A DNA stretch of 64,000 bases from Oscillospiraceae bacterium (lineage in GTDB: Bacteria > Bacillota > Clostridia > Oscillospirales > Acutalibacteraceae), in NCBI GenBank assembly GCA_009779495.1, contig WRED01000001.1, forward strand, positions 62,001-126,000, written 5' to 3'. The position numbers and the translations under genes were made by a program. The notes under the pieces are model-generated. The model was not told the DNA's origin, searched no databases, and was given only the letters and a program-made list of their open reading frames with translations. Positions 38,828-48,606 of the stretch are shown here, in pieces. Position 1 is the first letter of the stretch; each line of letters begins with the position of its first letter.

Positions 38828-40222
38828 TCAAAACTCCGCCGATCCCGTTGTCCTCGGAAACGGCACAACATCGCGGATATTGCTCACGCCCGTCAGGTAC
38901 ATAATCAGCCGCTCAAACCCCAAGCCGAAGCCCGCGTGCTTCGTGCCGCCGTATCGCCGCAAGTCGAGATACCAGCCGTAAGCGTTCCTGTCAAGACCCA
39001 TTTCGTCTATTCGGTTTTCCAGTTCGCCAAGACGCTCCTCGCGCTGGCTGCCGCCGATGATTTCGCCGACGCCCGGCACTAAAAGGTCCATCGCCGCCAC
39101 GGTTTTGCCATCGTCGTTTCGGCGCATATAGAAAGCCTTGATGTCTTTTGGATAGTCGGTCACGAAAACGGGCGCGCCGAATATGCGCTCGGTCAAACAG
39201 CGCTCATGCTCCGTTTGCAGATCGCAACCCCACTCGGCCCTGTACTCGAATTCGCCGTTGTACTGCTGAAGCAGCTCAATCGCTTTTGTGTACGTGCACC
39301 GCACAAAATCGGAGCCGACCACCGCGTTCAGCCGCTCAAGCAGGCCCTTGTCGATGAACTGGTTGAAGAAAGCCAGCTCGCTTTCGCAATGCTCCATGAC
39401 GTAGGACAGCACGTACTTGACCATGTCCTCCGCCAAAGACATATCGTCGCTTAAATCGGCGAAAGCGATCTCCGGCTCGATCATCCAGAACTCCGCCGCG
39501 TGCCTTTGGGTGTAGGACTTTTCCGCGCGGAAAGTGGGGCCGAAGGTGTAAATTTTGCCGAAAGCCATCGCCATCGCCTCGCCGTGCAGCTGGCCCGACA
39601 CGGTCAGAAACGCCTGCTTGCCGAAGAAGTCCCGCGCGTAGTCGATTTTGCCGCCGTCCATGCGCGGAGGGTCGCTCATGTCAAGCGCGGTCACGCGGAA
39701 CATCTCGCCCGCGCCCTCACAGTCACTGCACGAAATGATCGGCGTATGAACATAGATAAAACCGCGCTCGCTGAAAAAGCGGTGTATGGCGAACGCCGCC
39801 GCCGAACGCACCCGGAACACCGCGCTCAAGGTGTTCGCCCGGGGGCGCAGATGCCCGATCGTCCGCAGATACTCCATCGAGTGGCGCTTTTTTTGCAATG
39901 GGTAATCGGGCGCGGACTGCCCCTCGGCCGTAATCTCTTTGGCGCTTATTTCAAAGGGCTGCCCCGCGTCCGGCGTCAAAATAAGCGTGCCAGTCACCGT
40001 GACCGACGCGCCTACGTTGAGCTTCGCGATATCCCTGTAATTCGCGACCGCGCCCTGCTCGAACACGATCTGCACGCCCCTGAAAGAGCTGCCGTCGTTT
40101 ATCTCCATGAAGCCGACGTTTTTCGAGTCGCGCACAGAGCGCACCCAGCCGCATACCGTCAGGCTTTCACCTGACAGCGCGGCCGGGTTTTTATATATTT
40201 CGGATATTTCGGTTCGGTTCAT
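38828..40222 (-). CDS. asnS: Asparagine-tRNA ligase
   Basis: Charges tRNA-Asn in the cytosol. 464 residues. The N-terminal OB-fold anticodon-binding domain contains [20 protein letters not shown]. Class II motifs follow: motif 2 [20 protein letters not shown] and motif 3 [15 protein letters not shown]. The Asn-type (not Asp-type) pattern is shown by the ATLSAVF-like region [17 protein letters not shown] 40222 is preferred to the TTG at 40237. Confidence 0.96.
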   Translation of the reverse strand: MNRTEISEIYKNPAALSGESLTVCGWVRSVRDSKNVGFMEINDGSSFRGVQIVFEQGAVANYRDIAKLNVGASVTVTGTLILTPDAGQPFEISAKEITAEGQSAPDYPLQKKRHSMEYLRTIGHLRPRANTLSAVFRVRSAAAFAIHRFFSERGFIYVHTPIISCSDCEGAGEMFRVTALDMSDPPRMDGGKIDYARDFFGKQAFLTVSGQLHGEAMAMAFGKIYTFGPTFRAEKSYTQRHAAEFWMIEPEIAFADLSDDMSLAEDMVKYVLSYVMEHCESELAFFNQFIDKGLLERLNAVVGSDFVRCTYTKAIELLQQYNGEFEYRAEWGCDLQTEHERCLTERIFGAPVFVTDYPKDIKAFYMRRNDDGKTVAAMDLLVPGVGEIIGGSQREERLGELENRIDEMGLDRNAYGWYLDLRRYGGTKHAGFGLGFERLIMYLTGVSNIRDVVPFPRTTGSAEF

Positions 40223-40238
40223 GTTGTCACTCAACAAT

Positions 40239-42038
40239 TTAATATTTGCGGAATAAAATCACGTCTGTGAATCCCCTGCGCCCGACGACCTTGTCCGTCA
40301 CGTCGCTCAGGCCCTTGAGAAGCTTGTCGATAAACTGATCAAACGCGGCGGGGTCAGCCGGTTTTTCGTACACGCCGCAGTACACTAAAGCGTTATAAAG
40401 AAGCTCTGTGACGCGCTTACACTCCGCATCGTCAGCCACGGTGCTTTCGAGCAGCAGTTCAGCCTCCGCGACGGCGGCGTCCAAAACCTTAAGCTGATCC
40501 TCCGTCAGGGCGTCACGGTCGATATTCGCGACCCTGGGCAGATAATCGCGGTAGATATTCTTGATGTATCTGCTTCCGTTGAACTGCGGGAACGCGGGAT
40601 CGGAATGCACGTTGTCGATCTCGCCGAGCATGATCTTGCAGGCAAGGCGCACGGCCACGTCATTGTACGCGATCTCATGGTGCTGGCCGATGAAGTACCA
40701 GGTACGCTCGGGCAGATAGCAGGTGGAGGCGTTGAGGGAGTCATAGATATGGTTATGGGCAGGATTGGTACAGTACACCTTTTTGCCCGCCGCGCCGTCA
40801 GCGGGATATTTTTCGCCGACGGGCACACTGTCAGTCCCCATCGCGGTCGAGGATATCTGAATGATACCGTCGGAGTTGCTCGTCGCCCCGCTTTTGAAGA
40901 ACTGGAAGTACTGATAGTCACCGTCCCAGCCCGTGCCGAACTTGAGCCCGCATCCGGCAATGTTGAAAATTTCGATGCCGTATTTGCCCGTCAGCTCCTC
41001 CACGATATCGGGAAGATTTTTCTGGACGTTATAGTATCTATCGGTCAGCTTGCGTATCTCGGCTTTGCTCGGGTCGCTTAAAAGCTTATCCGCAAGCTCG
41101 GGATAGCGCTCATGGGGCACAAGTGCCCACAGCGACGGCGTGTTGACAATGAACTCCGCTATCACGGTGTCCAGTATGTTGTCGATCAGGTTGCGCAAAA
41201 ACTGCCTCGGGAAAAGCCGCAGGGCCACGTTAATGAGATAGGAATAGTTCTCGTCTATGAGCTGGGGGATAATCTCATTGTAGAGCAGCCTGTCCGCGTC
41301 GTCGGCGTAGTTCTTGGTCATCATATCGGCCACCATGTCGCTTCCGTCATAAGCCGCGACGACGTTTATGACCTTGGACACGTCCCTCTTGTCCCTGTAC
41401 AGGTCAAAGTAGGCGTTGGTCACTGTTCCGCCAAGGCTCACGGGCAGCAGCGTGACCTGCTTCGCGCCGGTCTGCTGTTTGACAAGCTGGATGTAATTGT
41501 GGAGGTTTTCCGCCTGTTCATAAGTATTTGAAAAAGCGGGGAAATTAAACTGATAAATATTTTCCTCACCGTAGTCCTGAATATAATCCCTGATGGGAAG
41601 CATACGGTAGAAGTAGTCCTTGTCATCTTTCGCGTATTCGGAGATCGGATAGTTGAACTGAAGCGCCTGGATGTTTTCGACCGAGTGACCCGTTTCGTCG
41701 TGCTGCGCGTACTTGAACAGCGACGGCCCGTACTTTTGGAGCGCGCTTGTCAGTCCGACATCCCTTTGAAGTACTAAAGAGAGCAGGGCGGGCGGAATGA
41801 CACTCCATATGTTGTCCATCAGCTCGTCCGAGTAGAGATTGAACACCGTCCAGACGTCGAAACCGGGAATCGGCACATTGTTTTCGTCATACAGCGTCGT
41901 TCTGGACATTCCGATGCCCGGGACGATGATGACGGGATCGGGCTTTTGCGTTTTCGCGTTTGACATAACAACCCCCACAGACATAATCATTACGACGGCA
42001 ATGATGAGCGCGAGAGCTTTTTTCCACATTTTTTTCAT
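40239..42038 (-). CDS. Secreted alpha/beta-hydrolase (lecithin:cholesterol acyltransferase/lipase-like)
   Basis: 599 residues with a signal peptide ([20 protein letters not shown]...NAKT). The N-terminal [18 protein letters not shown] and the nucleophile elbow [14 protein letters not shown] (Ser near residue 200) fit an LCAT/PGAP1-like hydrolase. A helical cap region follows, and [13 protein letters not shown], near residue 390, may hold the acid residue. [10 protein letters not shown] is a candidate His segment. The C-terminal 120 residues are helical and of unknown role. The substrate is unknown, but the secreted lipase at 37575 is close by. Confidence 0.72.
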   Translation of the reverse strand: MKKMWKKALALIIAVVMIMSVGVVMSNAKTQKPDPVIIVPGIGMSRTTLYDENNVPIPGFDVWTVFNLYSDELMDNIWSVIPPALLSLVLQRDVGLTSALQKYGPSLFKYAQHDETGHSVENIQALQFNYPISEYAKDDKDYFYRMLPIRDYIQDYGEENIYQFNFPAFSNTYEQAENLHNYIQLVKQQTGAKQVTLLPVSLGGTVTNAYFDLYRDKRDVSKVINVVAAYDGSDMVADMMTKNYADDADRLLYNEIIPQLIDENYSYLINVALRLFPRQFLRNLIDNILDTVIAEFIVNTPSLWALVPHERYPELADKLLSDPSKAEIRKLTDRYYNVQKNLPDIVEELTGKYGIEIFNIAGCGLKFGTGWDGDYQYFQFFKSGATSNSDGIIQISSTAMGTDSVPVGEKYPADGAAGKKVYCTNPAHNHIYDSLNASTCYLPERTWYFIGQHHEIAYNDVAVRLACKIMLGEIDNVHSDPAFPQFNGSRYIKNIYRDYLPRVANIDRDALTEDQLKVLDAAVAEAELLLESTVADDAECKRVTELLYNALVYCGVYEKPADPAAFDQFIDKLLKGLSDVTDKVVGRRGFTDVILFRKY

Positions 42039-42146
42039 AGCAACCCTCAAGTCCTTTCCTTATGGCTAGTTAATAGTATACATCAAAAATTTGTTAAGGT
42101 CAATCGGTTAAGGCGGTTTTTTATAAAATTTTTTTGTAAAAAGCTA

Positions 42147-42175
42147 TTGACATTTCCTTTCTCATGTGCCATACT
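42147..42175 (+). promoter_or_regulatory. aro operon promoter
   Basis: TTGACA (42147-42152), a 17-base spacer and CATACT (42170-42175), about 35 bases before the leader peptide. Confidence 0.65.
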
Positions 42176-42209
42176 TTAGGATAACAGTATGGAAATCGGA
42201 GAAAACATC

Positions 42210-42317
42210 ATGAACCGCAACCTTTCCGCAGTTGAATACTTTACCTATTTTGGCTTTGCCGGCTATTATTTTGGCAAGGCCGGTTTGGTGTTCGCTGTAA
42301 ACGGGAGACGCGCTTAA
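42210..42317 (+). CDS. Tyr/Phe-rich leader peptide of the aro operon
   Basis: A 35-residue open frame begins at ATG 42210, eight bases after GGAG. Its middle reads YFTYFGFAGYYF, with ten Tyr or Phe among twelve-to-fourteen codons; a further Phe lies at codon 28. It ends VNGRRA before TAA. The Tyr-Tyr-Phe codons (42264-42272) sit in the loop of a possible hairpin GGCTTTGCC/GGCAAGGCC (42252-42281), and a terminator follows 20 bases after the stop. This is the classic layout of a ribosome-mediated attenuator that senses charged tRNA-Tyr and tRNA-Phe. Confidence 0.8.
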   Translation: MNRNLSAVEYFTYFGFAGYYFGKAGLVFAVNGRRA

Positions 42318-42336
42318 TTCTATAGGGATAGAATCA

Positions 42337-42370
42337 GGCCCCGCAGTGAATACCGCTGTCGGGGTCTTTT
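42337..42370 (+). terminator. Attenuator terminator before aroF
   Basis: GGCCCCG (42337-42343) pairs with CGGGGTC (42360-42366, including one G-U), extended by CAG/CTG, and is followed by TTTT. It lies between the leader peptide and aroF, where read-through would depend on ribosome stalling. Confidence 0.8.
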
Positions 42371-42419
42371 CGTATTTATTTTTCCGTACTGTTGAATATG
42401 TTTATCGGGGGATTTTACC

Positions 42420-43451
42420 ATGATCGTAATCTTAAAACAAAACCATAACGAGGAACAGCTTGATTCCCTGAGAAGATGGATGAAAAGCATGGACATCGAC
42501 ATCCACACGAGCCAGGGCATGAACCAGACCGTGCTGGGGCTGATCGGCGACACGTCTCAGGTGGACGCCGATCTCATCCGCGCGCTTGAGATCGTCGAGG
42601 ACGTCAAGCGCGTGCAGGAGCCTTACAAAAAAGCGAACCGCAAGTTCCACCCGGACGACACGGTCGTTGACGTAAACGGCGTGAAAATCGGCGGAGGGGA
42701 ACTGCAAATCATCGCGGGGCCGTGTTCGGTTGAATCGCGCGGGCAGCTTTGCATGATCGCCGAAAGCGTGAAAGCTTCGGGCGCGACGCTGCTGCGGGGC
42801 GGCGCGTTCAAGCCGCGCACCTCGCCCTATGCGTTCCAGGGAATGCGGGCCGACGGGATCGAGCTTTTGCTGGAGGCCAAAAAACTCACCGGCCTGCCCA
42901 TCGTGACGGAGATCATGGATCTGTCGCAGCTTGAGCTGTTCGCCGACGTAGACGTCATCCAGGTCGGCGCGCGTAACATGCAGAACTTTGAACTGCTCAG
43001 GCGCCTGGGTCAGACAGACAAGCCCATCCTCCTCAAGCGCGGCCTGTCGAGCACACTAGAGGAGCTTTTGATGAGCGCGGAATACATCATGTCGGGCGGG
43101 AACGAAAAGGTCATTTTGTGCGAGCGCGGCATACGCACCTTCGAGACGGCGACGCGCAACACCCTTGACCTGTCGGCTATCCCGCTGATCAAAGAGCTGT
43201 CGCACCTGCCGATTATCGTCGATCCAAGCCACGCCACGGGGATCGCGCGGATGGTCGAGCCGATGGCCCTGGCGGCGGCGGCGGCGGGCGCGGACGGGCT
43301 TATCATTGAGGTGCACAACGATCCGCCGAGGGCGCTGTGTGACGGCGTGCAGTCATTGACGCCCGCGAAGTTTGACGCGTTGTTTAAGAGAGTAATGGCA
43401 ATCGCCGAGGTCAGAAAACAGATAGATCAGGAAAGGACGGTCTCAACATGA
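42420..43451 (+). CDS. aroF: 3-deoxy-7-phosphoheptulonate synthase (DAHP synthase, type I-beta)
   Basis: Condenses phosphoenolpyruvate with erythrose 4-phosphate, the first step of the shikimate pathway. 343 residues. An N-terminal ferredoxin-like regulatory domain (residues 1-70) precedes the barrel, which carries QIIAGPCSVES, LLRGGAFKPRTSPYAFQG, IQVGARNMQNFELL, KRGLSSTLEE and VDPSHATGIARMV. The regulatory domain suggests feedback control by Tyr or Phe. GGGGGA lies seven bases before the ATG. It is the first structural gene behind the Tyr/Phe attenuator, and its stop codon overlaps the tyrA start (ATGA). Confidence 0.96.
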   Translation: MIVILKQNHNEEQLDSLRRWMKSMDIDIHTSQGMNQTVLGLIGDTSQVDADLIRALEIVEDVKRVQEPYKKANRKFHPDDTVVDVNGVKIGGGELQIIAGPCSVESRGQLCMIAESVKASGATLLRGGAFKPRTSPYAFQGMRADGIELLLEAKKLTGLPIVTEIMDLSQLELFADVDVIQVGARNMQNFELLRRLGQTDKPILLKRGLSSTLEELLMSAEYIMSGGNEKVILCERGIRTFETATRNTLDLSAIPLIKELSHLPIIVDPSHATGIARMVEPMALAAAAAGADGLIIEVHNDPPRALCDGVQSLTPAKFDALFKRVMAIAEVRKQIDQERTVST

Positions 43452-44278
43452 ACATCGGAATAATCGGGCTTGGGCTTATCGGCGGCTCGTTGGCGAAGTC
43501 TATCCGGCAGAACACGGACAACACGGTCTGGGGCCGCGATATCAAGGATTCCGTCGTTTTAAAGGCGCAGGTGGTAAACGCCATCGACGGGGAACTGACG
43601 GACGATACATTAAAGCAATGCGACCTGGTCATCGTCGCGCTGTATCCGTCGGCGACGGTGGACTTCGTCACGGAGCATCGCGGGGACTTCAAAAAGGGTT
43701 GTATCGTGATAGACTGCTGCGGCGTGAAGGAACGCGTGTGCGCCCCTTTGTTCGGCATCGCGAGGGAAAACGGCTTCACCTTCATCGGGGCGCATCCCAT
43801 GGCGGGCATCGCGTTTTCAGGCTTCGATCACTCGCGCAATTCCCTGTTCGAGGACGCGTCGATGATCCTGACGCCCGGCCCTGACGCCGAAATCGGGCAG
43901 ATGCACATGCTGAAAACGCTGTTCACGCGGATCGGGTTTTCGCGCATCCAGATGTCCACGCCCAAAGAGCACGACGAGGTGATCGCGTGCACGTCGCAGC
44001 TTGCGCACGTGGTGTCCAGCGCGTATGTCAAGAGTCCGGCGGCGTCCCGGTACAAGGGCTTTTCGGCCGGGAGCTTTAAGGATATGACAAGGGTCGCGAA
44101 GCTCAACGAGGTCATGTGGACGGAGCTGTTCATGGACAACCGCGACAACCTGCTTTTGGAAATCGACGGCATCACCGCGCGGCTTTTAGAGTACAGGGAC
44201 GCGCTGGCGGAGGGTGACGGGAAGCGGTTATCCGCCCTTCTCCGCGAGGGAAGCGACATAAAGATAAGCTTGGGCTGA
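43448..44278 (+). CDS. tyrA: Prephenate dehydrogenase
   Basis: Converts prephenate to 4-hydroxyphenylpyruvate for tyrosine synthesis. 276 residues. The NAD-binding motif is GLGLIGGSLAKSIR at the N-terminus. DCCGVKERV, FIGAHPMAGIAFSGFDHS and THE-like QLAHVVSSAY regions follow. There is no C-terminal ACT domain, so feedback is probably exerted elsewhere. It overlaps aroF by four bases. Confidence 0.94.
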   Translation: MNIGIIGLGLIGGSLAKSIRQNTDNTVWGRDIKDSVVLKAQVVNAIDGELTDDTLKQCDLVIVALYPSATVDFVTEHRGDFKKGCIVIDCCGVKERVCAPLFGIARENGFTFIGAHPMAGIAFSGFDHSRNSLFEDASMILTPGPDAEIGQMHMLKTLFTRIGFSRIQMSTPKEHDEVIACTSQLAHVVSSAYVKSPAASRYKGFSAGSFKDMTRVAKLNEVMWTELFMDNRDNLLLEIDGITARLLEYRDALAEGDGKRLSALLREGSDIKISLG

Positions 44279-44332
44279 ATATGGCCGCTTTTATAGGGGC
44301 CGATGCCCGCGTTGTTGAACAGGAGTGAGATA

Positions 44333-45013
44333 ATGAATACAGAAGCATTTACAGGCAGAGCGTATGCTTATGTCAAAGCGCGTCCGGGTTATCCCGATGA
44401 AGCTATGGAATACATCTATAAGCTTGCGCCAATGGGCGCTGTGTTCGCCGACATTGGCGCGGGAACGGGAAAGTTTACGGAGCTTCTCGCCCTGTACGGA
44501 AATGAAATATTCGCAGTTGAACCGAACGCGGATATGCGCGGACAGCTTGTAATAGCGCTTTCACACTTTCCAAACACAAAAATATTTGACGGCACAGCCG
44601 AAGCTACAAAGCTTCCCGACAATAGCGTTGATGTTATTACCTGCGCACAGGCGTTGAACAAATTTGATTTAGATATGTTCCGGATGGAATGCCAAAGAAT
44701 CGGTAAGTCTAACCCCATCGTTGTTTCGCTATATAATCAAACCCCCGGTAAAAATGAAAGTGCTTCTCGTTACAATAAATCGACAGGTTCTTTTTATAGA
44801 AATCCGGAAGTACGGGTTTTTTCGAACCCTGTTTACTTTACACGGGATAATTGGCTGTTATATCATACATCAATGTCTGGTGTTCCTATGGAATCTGATG
44901 CAGGATATGAAAAGTATACCGCAGAATTGAACGCAATATTTGAACGCGACAGCGTGAACGGTTTTTTACGCCTTGATTTCACAACGAAAGTATACAGCGA
45001 ACAAATAGGATAA
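44333..45013 (+). CDS. Class I SAM-dependent methyltransferase
   Basis: 226 residues. The SAM-binding motif I is FADIGAGTGKFTELLA, followed by IFAVEPNADMRGQL (acidic end of strand 2) and LPDNSVDVITCAQALNKFD. It resembles small methyltransferases of the Methyltransf_11/25 type; the substrate is unknown. CAGGAG precedes ATG 44333. The second half is AT-richer than the aro genes on either side, and it has no known role in aromatic synthesis, so it may be a late insertion into the operon. The dispersed repeat at 45011 includes its stop codon. Confidence 0.85.
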   Translation: MNTEAFTGRAYAYVKARPGYPDEAMEYIYKLAPMGAVFADIGAGTGKFTELLALYGNEIFAVEPNADMRGQLVIALSHFPNTKIFDGTAEATKLPDNSVDVITCAQALNKFDLDMFRMECQRIGKSNPIVVSLYNQTPGKNESASRYNKSTGSFYRNPEVRVFSNPVYFTRDNWLLYHTSMSGVPMESDAGYEKYTAELNAIFERDSVNGFLRLDFTTKVYSEQIG

Positions 45014-45056
45014 GCATTTTCTCCATTTGTACATCGTAACACAATTCCCACATCGG
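45011..45056. repeat. Dispersed intergenic repeat, copy 2
   Basis: The second copy of the element at 25387-25436, sharing TAAGCATTTTCT and GTACATCGTA in the same spacing. It begins with the stop codon of the methyltransferase gene and ends before aroB. Confidence 0.6.
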
Positions 45057-45113
45057 CCTCTCCACCCCGACGCATATCAGGGGAACAAGCTTTGCAAAGC
45101 TTAATAAGGATGG

Positions 45114-46178
45114 ATGACAGCAGTGAAAACCATAAGCGTAAAAACAAAACAGCGCTGCTACGATGTGCTTATCGGCAGTGGGCTGCTGGGTGACGCGGGC
45201 AAGCTTCTGTCACAGGTGTCGCCAAAGTGCCGCGTGATGCTTGTGTCTGACGACGTTGTTCACGGCCTGTACGGCGAACCTGCGGCGGAGTCGTTTCGCC
45301 GCTCCGGCTTTTCGGTAAGCGAGTTCGTTTTTGAGCACGGCGAACGGTCGAAGAATCTGACCGTCTGCGCCGCGCTTTTGGAGCGCATGGCTCAGGAGCA
45401 GCTCACGCGGACGGACATGATCGCCGCTTTAGGCGGCGGCGTCACGGGGGATCTGGCAGGATTCGCGGCGTCCGCGTATCTGCGCGGCGTCCGCTTCGCC
45501 AATTTTCCGACGACGCTTTTGGCCTGCGTTGACTCGTCCGTCGGTGGCAAAACGGGCGTGAACCTCAGCGCCGGCAAGAATCTGGCCGGGGCGTTCTGGC
45601 AGCCCTCCCTCGTGGTGTGCGACACGGACACGTTGTCTACCCTGCCCCCTGACGTGCTGGCTGACGGCATCGCGGAGTCGGTCAAGTATGGGATGATACG
45701 CGATGCGGAACTGTTTTCAAAGCTTCGGGACGGCACGTTTTTATCAAATCTTGAGGATGGTATCGCGGCGTGCGTGTCGATCAAAAACGAAATCGTCGGC
45801 GCGGACGAGCTTGACAGGGGCCAGCGGCAGCTGCTCAATTTCGGGCACACCGCCGGACACGCGATAGAGCGCGCGAGCGGGTATGGGATATCCCACGGGC
45901 ACGCGGTGGCGATCGGCATGGCCGTTATCAGCCGGGCGTTCGAGCGTCTGGGCGAAGCAATGGGATGTTCCGCGCCGCTTTTGGAAGCGCTTGAGGGGTA
46001 CGGCTTGCCGGTCACGTGCGGATATGACGCCGCAGCATTGGCCGAGCACGCTTTGCGGGACAAAAAGCGCGGCGGGGACGAGATCACGCTGGTTGTGCCG
46101 AAGCGTGTCGGGGAATGCGTTTTGCGGAGGATACCTGTAAGCGAATTGAAAAATATATTTGAGCTGGGGTTAGAATAG
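45114..46178 (+). CDS. aroB: 3-dehydroquinate synthase
   Basis: Forms 3-dehydroquinate from DAHP, using NAD and zinc. 354 residues. FEHGERSKNL, ALGGGVTGDLAGFAASAYLR, PTTLLACVDSSVGGKTGVN, LADGIAESVKYGMI and LLNFGHTAGHAIERASGYGI supply the NAD, substrate and metal ligands. The start may be ATG 45114 or, with better spacing from AAGGATGG, the in-frame GTG at 45123. It lies in the aro operon after the methyltransferase. Confidence 0.96.
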   Translation: MTAVKTISVKTKQRCYDVLIGSGLLGDAGKLLSQVSPKCRVMLVSDDVVHGLYGEPAAESFRRSGFSVSEFVFEHGERSKNLTVCAALLERMAQEQLTRTDMIAALGGGVTGDLAGFAASAYLRGVRFANFPTTLLACVDSSVGGKTGVNLSAGKNLAGAFWQPSLVVCDTDTLSTLPPDVLADGIAESVKYGMIRDAELFSKLRDGTFLSNLEDGIAACVSIKNEIVGADELDRGQRQLLNFGHTAGHAIERASGYGISHGHAVAIGMAVISRAFERLGEAMGCSAPLLEALEGYGLPVTCGYDAAALAEHALRDKKRGGDEITLVVPKRVGECVLRRIPVSELKNIFELGLE

Positions 46179-46182
46179 TCTC

Positions 46183-47445
46183 ATGAACATAAAAATCACA
46201 TCCTCTCCCCTATACGGGGTGATTCGCGCAATCCCCTCAAAATCCGACGCGCACCGCGCGCTCATTTGCGCGTCACTGTGTCATGAACCGACCCAGATCG
46301 TCATGAGCGGCGAGCTTTCGGAGGACATAAGCGCCACGATCAATTGCCTTCGCTCCCTCGGCGCGGAAATCATCGAGGACAGCGGCGGCGTTACCGTACA
46401 TCCTGTCGGCGGCAGGACGAACCATTCCGCCGCGCTTGATTGCGCCGAAAGCGGCTCCACCCTAAGATTTATGCTGCCTGTGGCGGCGGTTTTGGGCGGA
46501 AGCTTTACCGTGACGGGGCGCGGACGGCTCCCCCAGCGGCCCGTTGACACGCTGGCAGCGCTGCTGAACAGTCACGGCTGCACCGTCACAGGAAACGCTC
46601 TGCCCCTGCGCTGTGACGGCAAGCTGACGGGAGGAAGCTTCCCGCTGGAGGGTAACGTCAGTTCGCAGTATGTGTCGGGGCTTTTGTTCGCGTTGCCGCT
46701 TTTGGACACAGACAGCGAAATACGCCTGCTGTCAGCCCTTGAGTCGTCGGCCTACGCGGACATGACTGTCAATACGCTTGCGCGCTTCGGAGTCGAGGTC
46801 ACAAAAACCGCTGGCGGCTTTTATGTAAAGGGCAATCAGACCTACCGATCGCCCGGTGCTTACGAGGTTGAGGGCGACTGGTCGAACACGGCATTCTGGC
46901 TTTGCGCCGCGGCAATCGGCGGGAAGATTTCCTGTGCCGGACTTAACATGCGCTCAAGCCAGCCTGACAGGGAAATCGTGAATATCCTGAAGCGTACGGG
47001 CGCGTCCGCCCTGGAAACATCGGACGGCCTGACGGTGACTTGCGGCAAGCTTCAGCCGTTTGATATGGATGCGTCGCAGTGTCCCGACCTTGTTCCCGCT
47101 GCGGCCGTGCTGATGACGGCGGCGCGGGGCAGGTCGCTTATCAAAAACGCGGGACGCCTGCGTCTCAAGGAAAGCGACCGGCTTTCGGCGGTGACTTCCG
47201 CGCTTAACGCGGTCGGCGCAAACATACGCGAACGCGCGGATTCGCTGGAAATTGACGGCACGGGACGGCTGACGGGCGGCACGACGGACAGCTTCGGCGA
47301 TCACCGTATCGCGATGGCGCTGGCTGTCGCGTCACTGGCCTGCGAAAGCGAATTGACCGTCACGAACGCGCAGGCCGTCACGAAATCGTATCCGGCTTTC
47401 TTTGAGGATTTTAAGCTGTTGGGAGGAAAATTCGATGTCGTCTGA
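46183..47445 (+). CDS. aroA: 3-phosphoshikimate 1-carboxyvinyltransferase (EPSP synthase)
   Basis: Joins shikimate 3-phosphate with phosphoenolpyruvate. 420 residues. IPSKSDAHRALI, the LDCAESGSTLRFMLPVAAVL region, GRGRLPQRPVD, GNVSSQYVSGLLFA, LRLKESDRLSAV and FGDHRIAMALAVA are all present. A class I or II assignment regarding glyphosate tolerance is not made; the canonical GNAGTA motif is replaced by ESGSTL. It starts four bases after aroB and overlaps aroC. Confidence 0.95.
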   Translation: MNIKITSSPLYGVIRAIPSKSDAHRALICASLCHEPTQIVMSGELSEDISATINCLRSLGAEIIEDSGGVTVHPVGGRTNHSAALDCAESGSTLRFMLPVAAVLGGSFTVTGRGRLPQRPVDTLAALLNSHGCTVTGNALPLRCDGKLTGGSFPLEGNVSSQYVSGLLFALPLLDTDSEIRLLSALESSAYADMTVNTLARFGVEVTKTAGGFYVKGNQTYRSPGAYEVEGDWSNTAFWLCAAAIGGKISCAGLNMRSSQPDREIVNILKRTGASALETSDGLTVTCGKLQPFDMDASQCPDLVPAAAVLMTAARGRSLIKNAGRLRLKESDRLSAVTSALNAVGANIRERADSLEIDGTGRLTGGTTDSFGDHRIAMALAVASLACESELTVTNAQAVTKSYPAFFEDFKLLGGKFDVV

Positions 47446-48547
47446 CTTCGGTAAAATGATACGGGTATCCCTGTTCGGCGAGTCGCATTCAGCGGCGATA
47501 GGCGCGGTCATCAGCGGCGTCCCGGCCGGTGAATACATTGATATAGAGGCGGTCGACGCGTTCATGGCCCGCCGCGCCCCCGGGCAGGGCGCGCACACCA
47601 CATCGCGCCGCGAGGCTGACCGGCCGGTGATCCTTTCAGGGATCGCGGACAGCGTTACCACCGGCACGCCCATCGCTGCCATGATCGAAAACGGCGACGC
47701 GCGGCCAAGCGATTACGTGAGGTTCAGCGACACGCCGCGCCCGTCCCACGCCGACTATCCCGCGCTGATGAAGTACGGCGCGGCCCACGACATTCGCGGC
47801 GGCGGGCATTTTTCCGGGCGGCTGACGGCTCCGCTGTGCTTTGCGGGGGCGGTTTGCAAGCAGATACTGGCCCGTCGCGGCATTACCGTAGGGGCGCATA
47901 TCGCGTCGGTGGGGGCTGTACGGGACGAGCCGTTCGACCCCGTTGGCATCAGCGCGGAAACGCTGTCGGCACTGTCGGAAAAGTCTTTCACCGTCTTAAG
48001 CGGCAAAGCCGGGGAGCGTATGCTTGAGGAAATCAGGCTTGCCAAAGAGGACGGTGACTCCGTGGGCGGCGTAATTGAATGCGCCGCTCTGGGGCTTCCC
48101 CCTGGTGTGGGCGAGCCGATATTTGACGGCGTTGAAAACAGGCTCGCGGCGGCTTTGTTCGGGATTCCGGCGGTCAAGGGCGTCGAGTTCGGCGCCGGCT
48201 TCAAAGCGGCGGCCATGCGCGGCTCGGAGCACAACGACGGATACGTCTGTGACGGCGGAACTGTCCGCGCCAGGACGAACAACGGCGGCGGCATCGCGGG
48301 CGGCCTGACCACGGGAATGCCCGTCATTTTCAGGGCCGCGTTCAAGCCTACGCCGTCCATCGCGCGGGAGCAGCGGACGGTAAATCTTCGGGAAAAGAAA
48401 AACGCCGCGCTTATCATCGGCGGGCGTCATGATCCGTGCGTTGTGCCAAGGGCCGTACCCTGCGTGGAAGCGGCAGCGGCCATTGTATTGCTTGATCTGA
48501 TTTTGGAGCATCATTCGAGTTGCAAATGCGAATCACGTGTTGAATAA
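47435..48547 (+). CDS. aroC: Chorismate synthase
   Basis: Makes chorismate with reduced FMN. 370 residues. SLFGESHSAAIGAVISGVPA, READRPVILSGI, DIRGGGHFSGRLTAPLCFA, FGAGFKAAAMRGSEHND and RTNNGGGIAGGLTTGMPV match the three family signatures. ATG 47435 lies inside the end of aroA (11-base overlap) with GGGAGGAAAA upstream, showing translational coupling. Confidence 0.96.
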   Translation: MSSDFGKMIRVSLFGESHSAAIGAVISGVPAGEYIDIEAVDAFMARRAPGQGAHTTSRREADRPVILSGIADSVTTGTPIAAMIENGDARPSDYVRFSDTPRPSHADYPALMKYGAAHDIRGGGHFSGRLTAPLCFAGAVCKQILARRGITVGAHIASVGAVRDEPFDPVGISAETLSALSEKSFTVLSGKAGERMLEEIRLAKEDGDSVGGVIECAALGLPPGVGEPIFDGVENRLAAALFGIPAVKGVEFGAGFKAAAMRGSEHNDGYVCDGGTVRARTNNGGGIAGGLTTGMPVIFRAAFKPTPSIAREQRTVNLREKKNAALIIGGRHDPCVVPRAVPCVEAAAAIVLLDLILEHHSSCKCESRVE

Positions 48548-48606
48548 TGGAGATGTATCGACCATGTGCGCGTAAATATGATAGATATAGGGTAAAAAAT
48601 GCATGC

